From positions 1 to 64,000 of the forward strand of contig JAFQHO010000046.1 in NCBI GenBank assembly GCA_017397925.1: a DNA stretch of 64,000 bases. Direction: 5' to 3'. A program made the position numbers and the translations under genes. Every line of letters starts with the position of its first letter. Position 1 is the first letter of the stretch. This stretch comes from Ruminococcus sp. (GTDB taxonomy: Bacteria > Bacillota > Clostridia > Oscillospirales > Ruminococcaceae). This document shows, piece after piece, positions 1 through 8,256 of the stretch. The notes below the pieces were generated by a model. It was not told the origin of the DNA, ran no database searches, and saw nothing but the letters and a program-made list of their open reading frames with translations.

Positions 1-171
1 GCGGTTTTAATCTTCACAAGTTCCATTTGAAGAAAAAATTCCTCGCATTGGCTGCCTGAGTTTTCAACAAAATAATACTTTTCAACACGGCAAAAAAATT
101 ATTTTTCTGCCGGTGTGTTCGTTATACCCTGTTTTCAACAGTTTTGCACTTTTTCACTTTTTACATTTTAA
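1..171. other. left-edge intergenic stretch
   Basis: No convincing gene is seen. An imperfect hairpin lies at about 83-120 (arms around AACACGGCA and TGCCGGTGTT with A/T-rich flanks); it could be the terminator of a gene lying outside the window to the left. Confidence 0.3.
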
Positions 172-213
172 AAAAGTCCGAGTAGACCGTTTCCATGGCT
201 CACTCGGACTTTT
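172..213 (-). terminator. intrinsic terminator of the cobalamin-uptake pair
   Basis: Perfect 12-bp stem (AAAAGTCCGAGT / ACTCGGACTTTT) with an 18-nt loop. On the minus strand it is followed by a T-rich run, so it ends the transcript that carries the ECF S component gene just upstream. Confidence 0.8.
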
Positions 214-240
214 GGTTTCACTTTTTTTACAGCGCCTTTT

Positions 241-747
241 TCACTTTATTTTCTCACTTTTCATTACTCGTTTCAATGCTGAATCAATCGGCTTTCCCAA
301 TAGTATTGCGGCGGTAAAATTTCCGATGCAATGTGTTATATCAAAATTTATACCTGCAATCCAGTAGGAGAGTGCATAAGAGGGGGATACAATTATATAG
401 GGGAGTGCAAAAAATGCACCAAAGCATAAACCAAATGCACCATTTATAACAGCCCATATAATCCAGTTGTCAATATTGCTGAGCTTGTATGCCATCAGAG
501 CGAATAACGGCCACACAACGAGATATGTTACCCACCACAGCCCGAAACCAGCAAAAATCGCATTTAACGTTACATAGACAAAACAGGCAGAAATGCCGTC
601 CTTACCAAAATTTTTTGAAAATATCACAATAAGCAGTGTAACTATTTCTATATTTGGCAAAAAGGAAAGTGCAACTTGTGCTGTATAGAGCATCGCACCC
701 ATAAGAGCAATTCGAGCGATGCGGAGTGTATTTTTTTTGTTTACCAT
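241..747 (-). CDS. ECF transporter S component (probable cobalamin-specific)
   Basis: A 168-residue, very hydrophobic protein with about five or six membrane segments and a positively charged C-terminus (ALKRVMKSEKIK), the size and shape of the substrate-binding S subunit of energy-coupling-factor transporters. S subunits bind a vitamin and work with a shared EcfA/EcfA'/EcfT module, which is not encoded in this window. The gene starts 7 nt inside the end of the DUF4430 gene, so the two are translationally coupled, and both lie downstream of a cobalamin riboswitch. Substrate assignment to B12 rests on that riboswitch and on the DUF4430 partner, not on recognised binding residues. A 12-bp terminator follows. 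Confidence 0.75.
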   Translation of the reverse strand: MVNKKNTLRIARIALMGAMLYTAQVALSFLPNIEIVTLLIVIFSKNFGKDGISACFVYVTLNAIFAGFGLWWVTYLVVWPLFALMAYKLSNIDNWIIWAVINGAFGLCFGAFFALPYIIVSPSYALSYWIAGINFDITHCIGNFTAAILLGKPIDSALKRVMKSEKIK

Positions 748-1157
748 CCGATTTTCAACTCAAGGAGATATACAGCACCGTCTTCAATAACGATTTCATC
801 GACGCCTGTTACCGCTGATTCGCCATTTACCATAATGCACCACCAGGATTGTTCCGCGTCATTAGCCTCAAATCCCTGTGCTGATTTAATAAACCTTCCG
901 TAGTCCGACGTTTCAAAACCGATGAGGTTTTCCTTCTCAAGAAAATTTCCAAGATATTCTTCATCTGTATTATATTTCTTCTCAAAATTATAATTGTCAC
1001 GTTCTGAAATTATCTGAACAGTTATGGATTTATCGCCCTCCACAACTTCTTTTTTCGATAAATCCTTAATAAACCACAAACCCACGCAAAGAAGTGCAAG
1101 TATAATCACTCCTGCAATGCCTATGACGATTTTTTTTGTGTTTGACTTTTTTTCCAT
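741..1157 (-). CDS. membrane-anchored DUF4430 domain protein, probable corrinoid-binding
   Basis: 138 residues: a short basic N-terminus, one membrane segment at about residues 10-30 (IVIGIAGVIILALLCVGLWF) and an extracytoplasmic DUF4430 domain with the typical C-terminal pattern (WWCIMVNGESAVTGVDEIVI). DUF4430 resembles the C-terminal cobalamin-binding domain of transcobalamin. It sits first in a two-gene unit with an ECF S component, and its leader carries a cobalamin riboswitch plus terminator, so a role in capturing corrinoids at the outer membrane face is likely. The start is set by an AAAGGAA ribosome-binding site 8 nt upstream. It lacks an obvious lipobox, so anchoring is by the N-terminal helix. 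Confidence 0.75.
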   Translation of the reverse strand: MEKKSNTKKIVIGIAGVIILALLCVGLWFIKDLSKKEVVEGDKSITVQIISERDNYNFEKKYNTDEEYLGNFLEKENLIGFETSDYGRFIKSAQGFEANDAEQSWWCIMVNGESAVTGVDEIVIEDGAVYLLELKIGW

Positions 1158-1210
1158 TTCAAAATTCCTTTCATTTTATAGGAAACAGTGAAAAAACGCA
1201 CAGGCACTAC

Positions 1211-1248
1211 AAAAAAACTCCCCGATAGCATTAAAACAAACGGAGAGC
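1211..1248 (-). terminator. riboswitch expression-platform terminator
   Basis: On the minus strand CTCTCCG pairs with CGGGGAG (one G-U) around a 16-nt loop and is followed by seven T residues. It lies between the cobalamin aptamer and the DUF4430 start codon, the usual arrangement for ligand-induced transcription termination. Confidence 0.75.
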
Positions 1249-1249
1249 G

Positions 1250-1376
1250 ATTTTGCATAACATACGTACTACAGTTCATCGCTCGTAAACTGTAATAATG
1301 AAGCGACCCGACTCAGCGAAAAATTCGCAACACGGTAGCGTGACTGCGCGGGATTCTCACCCGACTTCCCTTATTT
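1250..1376 (-). promoter_or_regulatory. cobalamin riboswitch
   Basis: Read on the minus strand, the core GGGAAGTCGGGTGAGAATCC is followed by CGCGCAGTCACGCTACCGTG and then a degenerate B12 box (GAGTCGGGTCGC). This matches the conserved cobalamin-aptamer order: GGGAA, GGTGNGAATCC, CNGNCNCGCTACNGTG, B12 box. A terminator hairpin follows and the downstream genes are a DUF4430 protein and an ECF S component. The B12 box is weaker than consensus, which leaves the exact ligand preference (adenosyl-, methyl- or hydroxocobalamin) open. Confidence 0.85.
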
Positions 1377-1386
1377 TTTCAATTGT

Positions 1387-1415
1387 ATTATATCACATTA
1401 TTATATAATTGTCAA
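1387..1415 (-). promoter_or_regulatory. sigma-A-type promoter for the riboswitch leader
   Basis: Minus strand TTGACA, 17-bp spacer, TATAAT; transcription would start just before the aptamer. Confidence 0.75.
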
Positions 1416-1418
1416 GAA

Positions 1419-2321
1419 TTATTTCAATGTGATTGACTGTCCATCATCACTGACTACAGTTTCTGAAAAAATATTGCGTACAAATTCCTCATATTCCTGC
1501 GGATTTGACAGTGCAGGGCTGTAATGTGTCAGCCAGAGTTTTTTAGAATTTGAATTAACTGCAAGCTTTCCGCTTTGTGAAAACACCATATGACCTTTTT
1601 CACGCATTTTTTCAATATATTCATCATCGCCGTACATTCCTTCACATATGAGCAAATCGGAATCTCGGGCAAAATCAGCAAGGTTGTCAAAATATCGAGT
1701 ATCTGTTATATAACAGACTTTTATAGGGCTTCGACTTTCGGCTGTAACCATATCAGGAGTAATAATATTATTATTTATTGTAACGCTATTTCCGCTGTGA
1801 AGCATTTTCCAGTACTTTACATCAATTCCCAAAGCTTTAGCTTTATCAGGAGCAAATACAGGCTTACGGTTGAGTATAAATGAATATCCAAAACAATCAA
1901 TACTATGGTCAAGAGGCATTGAAGAAACAACTATATCGTTCCATATAAAGCTTGACGTTTCATTGTGGGGGAGTTCGATAATTTCAATTTCAAAGGGGAG
2001 TACAGGACAAATGCACAAAAGGCTGTGTATAGTTCTGACAATACCTTTGTAACCGTAAATTTTAAGAATATCAGTTTTACCACAGTTGCCAAGGGATAAA
2101 AGAAGTCCGGGAAGTCCTGATATATGGTCTGCGTGAGTATGTGTTATAAGAATAGTATCAAGATGACTAAGTTTAAGTTTATGTTGCGCAATTGCAATCT
2201 GCGTACCCTCTCCGCAATCCGTAAGACAAGCTTTTCCATTGTATTCTAACCATAAACTTGTAAGCCAGCGTTCAGGGAGAGGGAGCATTCCGCCCGTGCC
2301 GATAAGTGTTACATCGATCAT
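1419..2321 (-). CDS. rnz: ribonuclease Z
   Basis: A 300-residue metallo-beta-lactamase-fold enzyme that cuts tRNA precursors at the 3' end. Visible: N-terminal strand IDVTLIGTGG, the DCGEGTQ motif near residue 35, the zinc ligand motif HTHADH at residues 61-66, and a C-terminal LTHYSPAL histidine motif. The open frame extends 15 codons further upstream, but that extension lies in the terminator hairpin of the upstream tRNA genes; the ATG at 2321 has a GGCGGTG ribosome-binding site, so I start there. It lies in the same direction as two tRNA-Ser genes and may be expressed by read-through of their terminator. Confidence 0.9.
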   Translation of the reverse strand: MIDVTLIGTGGMLPLPERWLTSLWLEYNGKACLTDCGEGTQIAIAQHKLKLSHLDTILITHTHADHISGLPGLLLSLGNCGKTDILKIYGYKGIVRTIHSLLCICPVLPFEIEIIELPHNETSSFIWNDIVVSSMPLDHSIDCFGYSFILNRKPVFAPDKAKALGIDVKYWKMLHSGNSVTINNNIITPDMVTAESRSPIKVCYITDTRYFDNLADFARDSDLLICEGMYGDDEYIEKMREKGHMVFSQSGKLAVNSNSKKLWLTHYSPALSNPQEYEEFVRNIFSETVVSDDGQSITLK

Positions 2322-2345
2322 AAAATCACCGCCTGCAAATAAAAC

Positions 2346-2374
2346 GATAACCCTTGAATAAATCAAGGGTTATC
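2346..2374 (-). terminator. terminator after tRNA-Ser genes
   Basis: Perfect 12-bp stem GATAACCCTTGA / TCAAGGGTTATC with a 5-nt loop, followed on the minus strand by GTTTTATTT. It separates the tRNA genes from rnz; the short T-run suggests partial read-through. Confidence 0.75.
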
Positions 2375-2394
2375 AATTCACCTATTAAATTAGA

Positions 2395-2484
2395 TGGCGC
2401 GGATTGAGAGATTTGAACTCTCGCGCCGGTTTCCCGACCTACTCCCTTAGCAGGGGAGCCCCTTCACCACTTGGGTAAATCCGC
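2395..2484 (-). tRNA. tRNA-Ser (anticodon GCT)
   Basis: Cloverleaf with acceptor arms GCGGATT / AATCCGC, anticodon stem-loop CTCCCCTGCTAAGGGAG, a long variable arm typical of serine tRNA, T-loop GTTCAAATC, discriminator G and encoded CCA. Reads AGC/AGU codons. Confidence 0.95.
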
Positions 2485-2514
2485 AAACCGACGAGATTAT
2501 CGCCGTAAAAAAAT

Positions 2515-2603
2515 TGGCGGAGAGGGTGGGATTCGAACCCACGTGACCGTTAAGTCAAACGGTTTTCAAGACCGCCTCGTTATGACCGCTTCGATACCTC
2601 TCC
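2515..2603 (-). tRNA. tRNA-Ser (anticodon TGA)
   Basis: Acceptor arms GGAGAGG / CCTCTCC, anticodon loop CTTGAAA giving TGA, long variable arm, T-loop GTTCGAATC and encoded GCCA 3' end. First gene of the minus-strand tRNA-tRNA-rnz unit. Confidence 0.95.
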
Positions 2604-2650
2604 ATTTTGTATGTCGCTGATTTTTATCACTCTCGTGTTTCAGCTTTATT

Positions 2651-2679
2651 ATTATACCACGGATTTGCTATATTGTCAA
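2651..2679 (-). promoter_or_regulatory. promoter of tRNA-Ser/rnz unit
   Basis: Minus strand TTGACA, 17-bp spacer ending in GTGG, TATAAT: a full consensus match, as expected for a stable-RNA promoter. Confidence 0.85.
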
Positions 2680-2806
2680 GGGAATTTTTAAAAAAATACT
2701 ACACAAATAAGTTTCAACATTTTTGTGCAGTATGCTTATTCGGATTAGTTATATGTATTTCAAAGCACGAATTATTGTTAAAAAAACAAAATTATTAAAA
2801 AAGGGG

Positions 2807-2835
2807 TTTACATAAATGTAATTTTAGTGTAAAAT
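2807..2835 (+). promoter_or_regulatory. promoter of the pyrH cluster
   Basis: TTTACA, 17-bp spacer, TAAAAT, about 80 bases ahead of the pyrH start. Confidence 0.6.
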
Positions 2836-2917
2836 ATATATAGTGAGCATCTATATATTATAAGTGTAATAAAATGCTTGCAGATTATATGAACTATAAA
2901 TCAAAGAGGTGCAAATT

Positions 2918-3628
2918 ATGGAACCAAAGTACAAAAGAGTGTTATTAAAACTCAGCGGCGAGGCTCTTGCCGGAGATAAAAAAAGTGGTCTTAATTATGA
3001 TGTTATCACAGATATCTGTACAAGTATCAAAAAGGTAGTTGATGCCGGTGCTCAGGTTGCTATTGTTGTAGGCGGCGGAAATTTCTGGAGAGGTCGTTCA
3101 AGTGGTGCAATGGACAGAACACGCGCAGACCATATCGGTATGCTTGCAACTGCAATGAACGCACTTGCTGTAGCTGATGTCCTCGAATCTCTTGGCTGTG
3201 AAGTACGCGTTCAGACTGCTATTGCTATGCAGGCTGTTGCTGAACCTTATATCCGTAATCGTGCTGTTCGTCATATGGAAAAGGGCAGAGTTGTTATTTT
3301 CGGATGCGGCACAGGTAATCCATTCTTCTCAACAGATACAGCAGCTGCTCTCCGCGCTAGCGAAATTGAGGCTGACATTTTCCTTAAAGCTACTCTTGTT
3401 GATGGTGTATACGACAAGGATCCTCATAAATTTGATGATGCTAAGAAATACGAAAAACTTACATTCTCTCAGGTTATTGCAGATGGTCTTGCTGTAATGG
3501 ACTCCACAGCAGCTGCTATGTGCCGCGATAACAAGAAAAAGATGCTTGTATTCGACCTTAGCCGTCCTGACAATATCTATGATGCCGTTATGGGTGAAAA
3601 CATAGGTACTGTGGTTTCAGAAGATTAA
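2918..3628 (+). CDS. pyrH: UMP kinase
   Basis: Phosphorylates UMP to UDP. The 236-residue protein has the amino-acid-kinase features LLKLSGEAL near the N-terminus, the glycine-rich [23 protein letters not shown] and the [20 protein letters not shown] segment diagnostic of bacterial PyrH. The frame opens at a GTG nine bases earlier, but that GTG overlaps the AAGAGG ribosome-binding site, so the ATG at 2918 is the better start. First gene of the plus-strand pyrH-frr-uppS-cdsA-dxr-rseP-ispG-polC cluster, an order common in Firmicutes. Confidence 0.97.
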   Translation: MEPKYKRVLLKLSGEALAGDKKSGLNYDVITDICTSIKKVVDAGAQVAIVVGGGNFWRGRSSGAMDRTRADHIGMLATAMNALAVADVLESLGCEVRVQTAIAMQAVAEPYIRNRAVRHMEKGRVVIFGCGTGNPFFSTDTAAALRASEIEADIFLKATLVDGVYDKDPHKFDDAKKYEKLTFSQVIADGLAVMDSTAAAMCRDNKKKMLVFDLSRPDNIYDAVMGENIGTVVSED

Positions 3629-3677
3629 TTTAACGCCTCAATAATTATATTTAAAATATCGAAAGGAATGATTTCAA

Positions 3678-4232
3678 ATGAAAGAAACAATTAATAATGC
3701 AAAGGAAAAAATGACTAAGAGCCTTAACGCTCTTGATAAAGAGTTTGCCGCTGTACGTGCAGGACGTGCAAATCCTGCTGTTCTTGACAAGGTAATGGTA
3801 GACTACTATGGTGCACCCACACCTGTTAACCAGATGGCTGCTATCTCTGTTTCAGAGGCAAGAATTCTTGTAATTCAGCCTTGGGATAAATCTTCACTTA
3901 AGCTTATCGAAAAAGCTATTCAGGCTTCTGATATCGGTATCAATCCAACAAATGACGGAAATGTTCTTCGTCTTGCTTTCCCACAGCTTACAGAGGAAAG
4001 ACGTAAGGAACTCTGCAAGAGCATCAAGAAGTACGGCGAGGACTGCAAGGTAGCTGTTCGTTCAATCCGTCGTGACACAATGGATAAGCTCAAGGCTATG
4101 AAGAAGAACTCCGAAATCACAGAAGATGACCTTAAAGATTGCGAGAAGAAGGTACAGGACCTTACAGACAAGTTCTGTGCTGATGCAGATAAGGCAGTAG
4201 CTGCTAAGGAAAAGGAAATTATGACGGTTTAA
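3678..4232 (+). CDS. frr: ribosome recycling factor
   Basis: 184 residues, the usual length. It splits post-termination ribosomes together with EF-G. Typical segments: the N-terminal helix with KSLNALDKEFAAVRAGRANP, VMVDYYGAPTPVNQMAAISV, and the C-terminal EERRKELCKSIKKYGEDCKVAVRSIRRD helix region. A GAAAGG ribosome-binding site precedes the ATG. It lies 49 bases after pyrH and 9 bases before uppS, so it is surely cotranscribed with them. Confidence 0.97.
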   Translation: MKETINNAKEKMTKSLNALDKEFAAVRAGRANPAVLDKVMVDYYGAPTPVNQMAAISVSEARILVIQPWDKSSLKLIEKAIQASDIGINPTNDGNVLRLAFPQLTEERRKELCKSIKKYGEDCKVAVRSIRRDTMDKLKAMKKNSEITEDDLKDCEKKVQDLTDKFCADADKAVAAKEKEIMTV

Positions 4233-4241
4233 TGGTGAAAT

Positions 4242-4976
4242 ATGGCTATATTCAGTAAAAAAGAGAGTATTTCCCTTCCCGAACAGCTTCCTCAGCACGT
4301 AGGGTTTATTATGGACGGTAATGGCAGATGGGCTAAAAAAAGAGGCCTGCCACGTCCTTTCGGTCACAAAGAGGGTGCAAAAAATTTCAAGAAAATAGTC
4401 CGTTATTGTAAGGACATCGGCTTGAAGAACATCTCATTCTATGCCTTTTCTACAGAAAACTGGCAGCGTCCCGATGATGAAGTCAATACAATTATGGAAC
4501 TTTTCCGTGAGTACATAGTCGATGTACGCAACTTTCTCAGTGAAAATACCCGTATGATTTTTCTTGGCGATAAATCCGCTTTTGATGAGGATTTGCAGCA
4601 GAAAATGATTAAGCTGGAGGAAGATACGGCGCATTACACCGAGATGACGCTTATGATGGCTGTAAATTATGGCGGAAGAGATGAGCTTGCTCATGCAGCA
4701 AGAATACTTGCACAAAAGGCTGTCAGCGGTGAGATCAAGCCTGAGGATATTACAGAGCAGTCGATTTCAAACGAGCTTTATACAAAAGGAATACCCGATG
4801 TTGACCTTGTAATACGTCCGTCAGGGGAAATGCGCCTTTCAAATTATCTTATATGGCAGTGCGCTTATGCCGAATACTATTTCACAGACATATTATGGCC
4901 GGATTTTACACCTGCAGAGCTTGACAAGGCATTGATTGAGTTCGGCAGACGTAATCGCCGCTTCGGAGGTGTTTGA
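4242..4976 (+). CDS. uppS: isoprenyl transferase (undecaprenyl diphosphate synthase type)
   Basis: Makes the C55 polyprenyl diphosphate carrier for cell-wall synthesis by cis condensation of isopentenyl diphosphate. 244 residues with the signature HVGFIMDGNGRWAKKRGLPR (catalytic Asp), FYAFSTENWQRP, and the C-terminal DLVIRPSGEMRLSNYLIWQ substrate-binding motif. It sits directly upstream of cdsA with one base between its stop codon and the TTG start of cdsA. No oddities. Confidence 0.96.
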   Translation: MAIFSKKESISLPEQLPQHVGFIMDGNGRWAKKRGLPRPFGHKEGAKNFKKIVRYCKDIGLKNISFYAFSTENWQRPDDEVNTIMELFREYIVDVRNFLSENTRMIFLGDKSAFDEDLQQKMIKLEEDTAHYTEMTLMMAVNYGGRDELAHAARILAQKAVSGEIKPEDITEQSISNELYTKGIPDVDLVIRPSGEMRLSNYLIWQCAYAEYYFTDILWPDFTPAELDKALIEFGRRNRRFGGV

Positions 4977-4977
4977 T

Positions 4978-5865
4978 TTGCTGACGCGTATTATTTCAGC
5001 AGCAGTAGGCCTTGTTATTATGATTTCAATGCTTATACTGCACAACACCTTTGTTCTGCCGTTTGTGACGGCGGGAATTATTGTAATTATGCTCTATGAG
5101 CTACTCCGTGCAGTTAAGCTTGAAAAGAGTATTCCGATACTGGTTGCTTCTTTTACTTACGGTATAACGGTACCATTTGTATATAGTCCCAGGTACAATA
5201 TGATCGATTCTGCGCTCACTTTTGCGCAGTACAGAGAAAATCGCACTATAATTCTATTTGGAATAGCACTTTTGTGTTCAATGGGAATATTTGTGATATG
5301 GCTTAATCAGCATAAAAAAATCCGATATGAACAGATATTCTTTGCCCTTGCTGCGATGATTTTTGTTCCAAATGCTATGAGTACAATGGTACGTATTGAT
5401 AGGGATAACATCCAACACGGTGTATTCTTTCTTGTGCTTGGACTTTGCGGAGCTTGGATTGCTGATTCAGGTGCGTACTTCACAGGTGTTGCAATCGGAA
5501 AGCATAAGCTTTGCCCAGAAATCAGCCCTAAAAAAACAATTGAAGGATTTATTGGCGGTATAATCTCTACAGCAGTTGTATTTGTTGCCTGTTTTGCAGT
5601 ATACAATAATATTATTGCCAATAATCCTATGAAAGAGAACGCAGTAAGCTATATCGCTGTCGCTGTAACCGGAATGCTCTGTGCTGTAATTGGAACTGTT
5701 GGTGATCTTTCTGCTTCTATGATAAAGCGACAGATAGGCTTCAAGGATTACGGAAAGATTATGCCGGGACACGGCGGACTTATGGATCGTTTTGACAGTG
5801 TTCTTTTCGTATTGCCTACATTCTATTGCCTTATAACCATAGCTAATAATTTAAACATATTATAA
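4978..5865 (+). CDS. cdsA: phosphatidate cytidylyltransferase
   Basis: Integral membrane enzyme converting phosphatidic acid and CTP to CDP-diacylglycerol. 295 residues with about eight membrane segments; the C-terminal CDS signature is complete (GDLSASMIKRQIGFKDYGKI then PGHGGLMDRFDS). The frame could open further upstream inside uppS, but a strong GGAGGT site seven bases ahead of a TTG codon at 4978 points to that TTG as the start, giving an N-terminus that begins directly with the first membrane helix. The rare TTG start may lower translation relative to neighbours. Confidence 0.93.
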   Translation: MLTRIISAAVGLVIMISMLILHNTFVLPFVTAGIIVIMLYELLRAVKLEKSIPILVASFTYGITVPFVYSPRYNMIDSALTFAQYRENRTIILFGIALLCSMGIFVIWLNQHKKIRYEQIFFALAAMIFVPNAMSTMVRIDRDNIQHGVFFLVLGLCGAWIADSGAYFTGVAIGKHKLCPEISPKKTIEGFIGGIISTAVVFVACFAVYNNIIANNPMKENAVSYIAVAVTGMLCAVIGTVGDLSASMIKRQIGFKDYGKIMPGHGGLMDRFDSVLFVLPTFYCLITIANNLNIL

Positions 5866-5866
5866 A

Positions 5867-5898
5867 GTATGAAAGGCGACTATGGTTGCCTTTCGTAT
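5867..5898 (+). other. intergenic hairpin between cdsA and dxr
   Basis: Stem GTATGAAAGGC / GCCTTTCGTAT (11 bp with two G-T pairs) followed by a short T-run (ATTTTATGG). It may be a weak internal terminator or RNA-stability element within the cluster. Confidence 0.5.
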
Positions 5899-5969
5899 TT
5901 TATGGAATAAATTTTCATATAATTTTCCAGATAAATTGTTTATCCGTACACAAAGGAGTAATAATATAA

Positions 5970-7112
5970 ATGAAAAGGGTTTCAATTTTAGGATCTACAG
6001 GCTCTATTGGCACTCAATCAATAGAAGTCTGTGAAAAACACGGACTTGAAATAGTCGCTCTTGCCGCCCACAGCAGCATTGATTTACTTGAAGAACAGGC
6101 AAGAAAATTTCGCCCAAAATATGTAGGCATTTTCAGAGAGGAAAAGTATAGGGAACTGAAAAACCGCCTCGCTGATACAGATATTACTGTTCTCTGCGGT
6201 ATGGAGGGTTTATGTCATATAGCTTCTCTTGAAGAAAATGATATAGTTCTTAATTCCGTTGTGGGAATGGTTGGACTTCTGCCAACTCTTACTGCGATTA
6301 ACGCAGGTAAGGATGTTGCTCTCGCTAACAAGGAGACACTCGTTGCAGGCGGAGCTTTAGTTACATCCCTCGCAAAGGAAAAAGGAGTAAAGATATATCC
6401 TGTTGACAGCGAGCATTCAGCAATATTCCAGTGTTTACAGGGAAATAAGCCTGAACAGGTCAATAAGATTATTCTGACTGCCTCAGGAGGCCCTTTTTAT
6501 GGTTATTCTTATGATCAGCTCCAAAACGTTACAAAGGCTGACGCATTGAAGCATCCCAACTGGGATATGGGCAACAAAATTACAATAGATTCTGCAACTC
6601 TTATGAATAAGGGACTTGAATTTATCGAAGCCAAGTGGCTTTTTGACCTTGAACCTGAGCAGATAGAAATTGTCGTTCACCGTCAGAGCGTTATACACTC
6701 CGCCGTTGAATATAAAGATTTTGCTGTGATAGCTCAGCTTGGTGTTCCTGATATGAAAATACCGATACAGTATTCTCTTCTTTATCCCGAAAGAGTCGAA
6801 TGTCCTACAAAGCCCCTTTCTCTTACGGATTATGGAACGCTTACATTTGCCGAGCCTGACTATAAGACATTCAAATGCCTCAGCGCTGCAATTGAAGCAA
6901 TTTCACGTGGTGGAGCATATCCTTGCCTTGTAAATTCAGCAAATGAGGAGGCCGTAAAAGCATTCCTCAACGATGAAATTAAGTTTGTACAGATAGGTGA
7001 GATAGTATCCTCAGTGTTGGAAAAATTCCCTTATACAGAAATAAAATGTTATGAGGATGTAACTGCTGCTGATAAGGCTGCAAGAGATTATGTCAGAAGC
7101 ATTATAGCTTGA
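5970..7112 (+). CDS. dxr: 1-deoxy-D-xylulose 5-phosphate reductoisomerase
   Basis: Second step of the methylerythritol-phosphate isoprenoid pathway, NADPH dependent. 380 residues; N-terminal NADPH motif GSTGSIGTQS, the ANKETLVAGG motif, YPVDSEHSAIFQ (catalytic/metal acidic residues), GGPFYGY and HPNWDMGNKITIDSATLMNKG, all in the expected order. It shares the cluster with ispG of the same pathway. A GGAG ribosome-binding site (AAAGGAGTAATAAT) precedes the ATG. Confidence 0.97.
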   Translation: MKRVSILGSTGSIGTQSIEVCEKHGLEIVALAAHSSIDLLEEQARKFRPKYVGIFREEKYRELKNRLADTDITVLCGMEGLCHIASLEENDIVLNSVVGMVGLLPTLTAINAGKDVALANKETLVAGGALVTSLAKEKGVKIYPVDSEHSAIFQCLQGNKPEQVNKIILTASGGPFYGYSYDQLQNVTKADALKHPNWDMGNKITIDSATLMNKGLEFIEAKWLFDLEPEQIEIVVHRQSVIHSAVEYKDFAVIAQLGVPDMKIPIQYSLLYPERVECPTKPLSLTDYGTLTFAEPDYKTFKCLSAAIEAISRGGAYPCLVNSANEEAVKAFLNDEIKFVQIGEIVSSVLEKFPYTEIKCYEDVTAADKAARDYVRSIIA

Positions 7113-7135
7113 ATTTATAGGTTGAAAGGATAATT

Positions 7136-8194
7136 ATGGGTATAGTAATAGCATTGCTTATTTTCGGACTGATAGTAACAGTTCACGAATTCGGACATTT
7201 TATATGTGCAAAACTCAGTGGAATAAAGGTGCTGGAGTTTTCTGTGGGAATGGGTCCAAAACTCCTTCAGAAGCAAAAGGGTGAAACAATGTATTCTCTG
7301 AGGCTTCTTCCAGTTGGCGGATATTGTGCAATGGAAGGAGAGGATACCTCGGGAGATGACCCAAGAAGCTTCCGCAACGCAAAACTTTGGAAGAGAATGA
7401 TAGTTCTTGTGGCAGGTGCTGCTATGAACTTCGTTCTTGGTTTTATAGCAGTTGTCATAATGGTTTGTATGATGACGGATATTCCTACAACACAGGTGAG
7501 AGGTTTTGCAGGTGTTGTCAATGATGACGGCTCAAAAACGTACTATTCTGACAGCTATAAGACAGGATTGCGACACGATGATATAATCATAAAGGTTGAT
7601 AATACCCGTGTTTACAGCGTCCTTGACCTCAATTTTATGCTTATGCTTGACCCTAATGATACTGACCACGACCTTGTTGTAAAGCGTAACGGAGAGAAAA
7701 TCAAACTTGATGATGTAAATTTCCACAATTCCCAGACAGGGGAAAAAATGGACTTTGGCCTTGTATATCTTGAAAAAAATATAGGCAATGTTGCAAGATA
7801 CTCCGGACAGACATTTGCTTCTATGAGCCACGTTGTTGGATTATCACTGAAATATCTCTTTACAGGGAAGGTAAGCAAAGATGAGGTTTCTGGACCCGTA
7901 GGAGTTGTTTCAACTATAAGTGAAACAACAACGCAAGCAGAATCCACTGAAGATGCAATATTCAATCTTTTCTATATGCTGTCACTTATAACTATAAACA
8001 TAGGCATATTCAACCTTCTTCCTGTTCCCGGACTTGACGGTGGAAGACTTATATTCTGTTTCATAGAGCTTATCAGACGCAAGCCTGTAAAACCTGAACA
8101 TGAGGGATATGTCCATCTTGCAGGAATGGTTCTGCTGTTTGGTATAATGATATTTGCCACATTCAACGATATTATGCGTTTGTTTGAAAAATGA
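7136..8194 (+). CDS. rseP: RIP metalloprotease, site-2 protease family
   Basis: Intramembrane zinc protease that cleaves anti-sigma factors and leftover signal peptides. 352 residues: first membrane helix carries HEFGH at about residues 17-21, a central PDZ-like domain (about 110-200), and the third conserved membrane motif NLLPVPGLDGGRL near residue 300. All catalytic residues are present. Its place between dxr and ispG is the common Firmicutes order. It could be the site-2 protease acting on the anti-sigma-like membrane protein encoded at 60 kb, but nothing in the sequence shows that. Confidence 0.95.
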   Translation: MGIVIALLIFGLIVTVHEFGHFICAKLSGIKVLEFSVGMGPKLLQKQKGETMYSLRLLPVGGYCAMEGEDTSGDDPRSFRNAKLWKRMIVLVAGAAMNFVLGFIAVVIMVCMMTDIPTTQVRGFAGVVNDDGSKTYYSDSYKTGLRHDDIIIKVDNTRVYSVLDLNFMLMLDPNDTDHDLVVKRNGEKIKLDDVNFHNSQTGEKMDFGLVYLEKNIGNVARYSGQTFASMSHVVGLSLKYLFTGKVSKDEVSGPVGVVSTISETTTQAESTEDAIFNLFYMLSLITINIGIFNLLPVPGLDGGRLIFCFIELIRRKPVKPEHEGYVHLAGMVLLFGIMIFATFNDIMRLFEK

Positions 8195-8203
8195 TGTAAT
8201 TTT

Positions 8204-8234
8204 ATGCCGTACAGAGCAATGCTTTGTACGGCAT
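8204..8234 (+). other. intergenic hairpin ahead of ispG
   Basis: ATGCCGTACAGAGC / GCTTTGTACGGCAT, a 14-bp stem with one G-U pair and a 3-nt loop, but no T-run after it. It lies between rseP and the ispG ribosome-binding site and resembles several other stems in this window. Confidence 0.6.
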
Positions 8235-8256
8235 ATCTGAAAAAAGGAGTATATTT

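Larger units (their letters stand above)
2604..2908. other. divergent intergenic region between tRNA-Ser and pyrH
   Basis: About 305 bases without a gene. It holds two back-to-back promoters: the minus-strand tRNA promoter (2651-2679) and the plus-strand pyrH promoter (2807-2835). A short open frame at 2607-2798 has no ribosome-binding site and overlaps the tRNA promoter, so it is not called. Confidence 0.7.

Noticed and set aside
113..367. Open frame of 84 codons on the plus strand at the left end
   Set aside because: No ribosome-binding site, overlaps a terminator and the 3' end of the ECF S gene on the other strand; biased composition of an antisense shadow.
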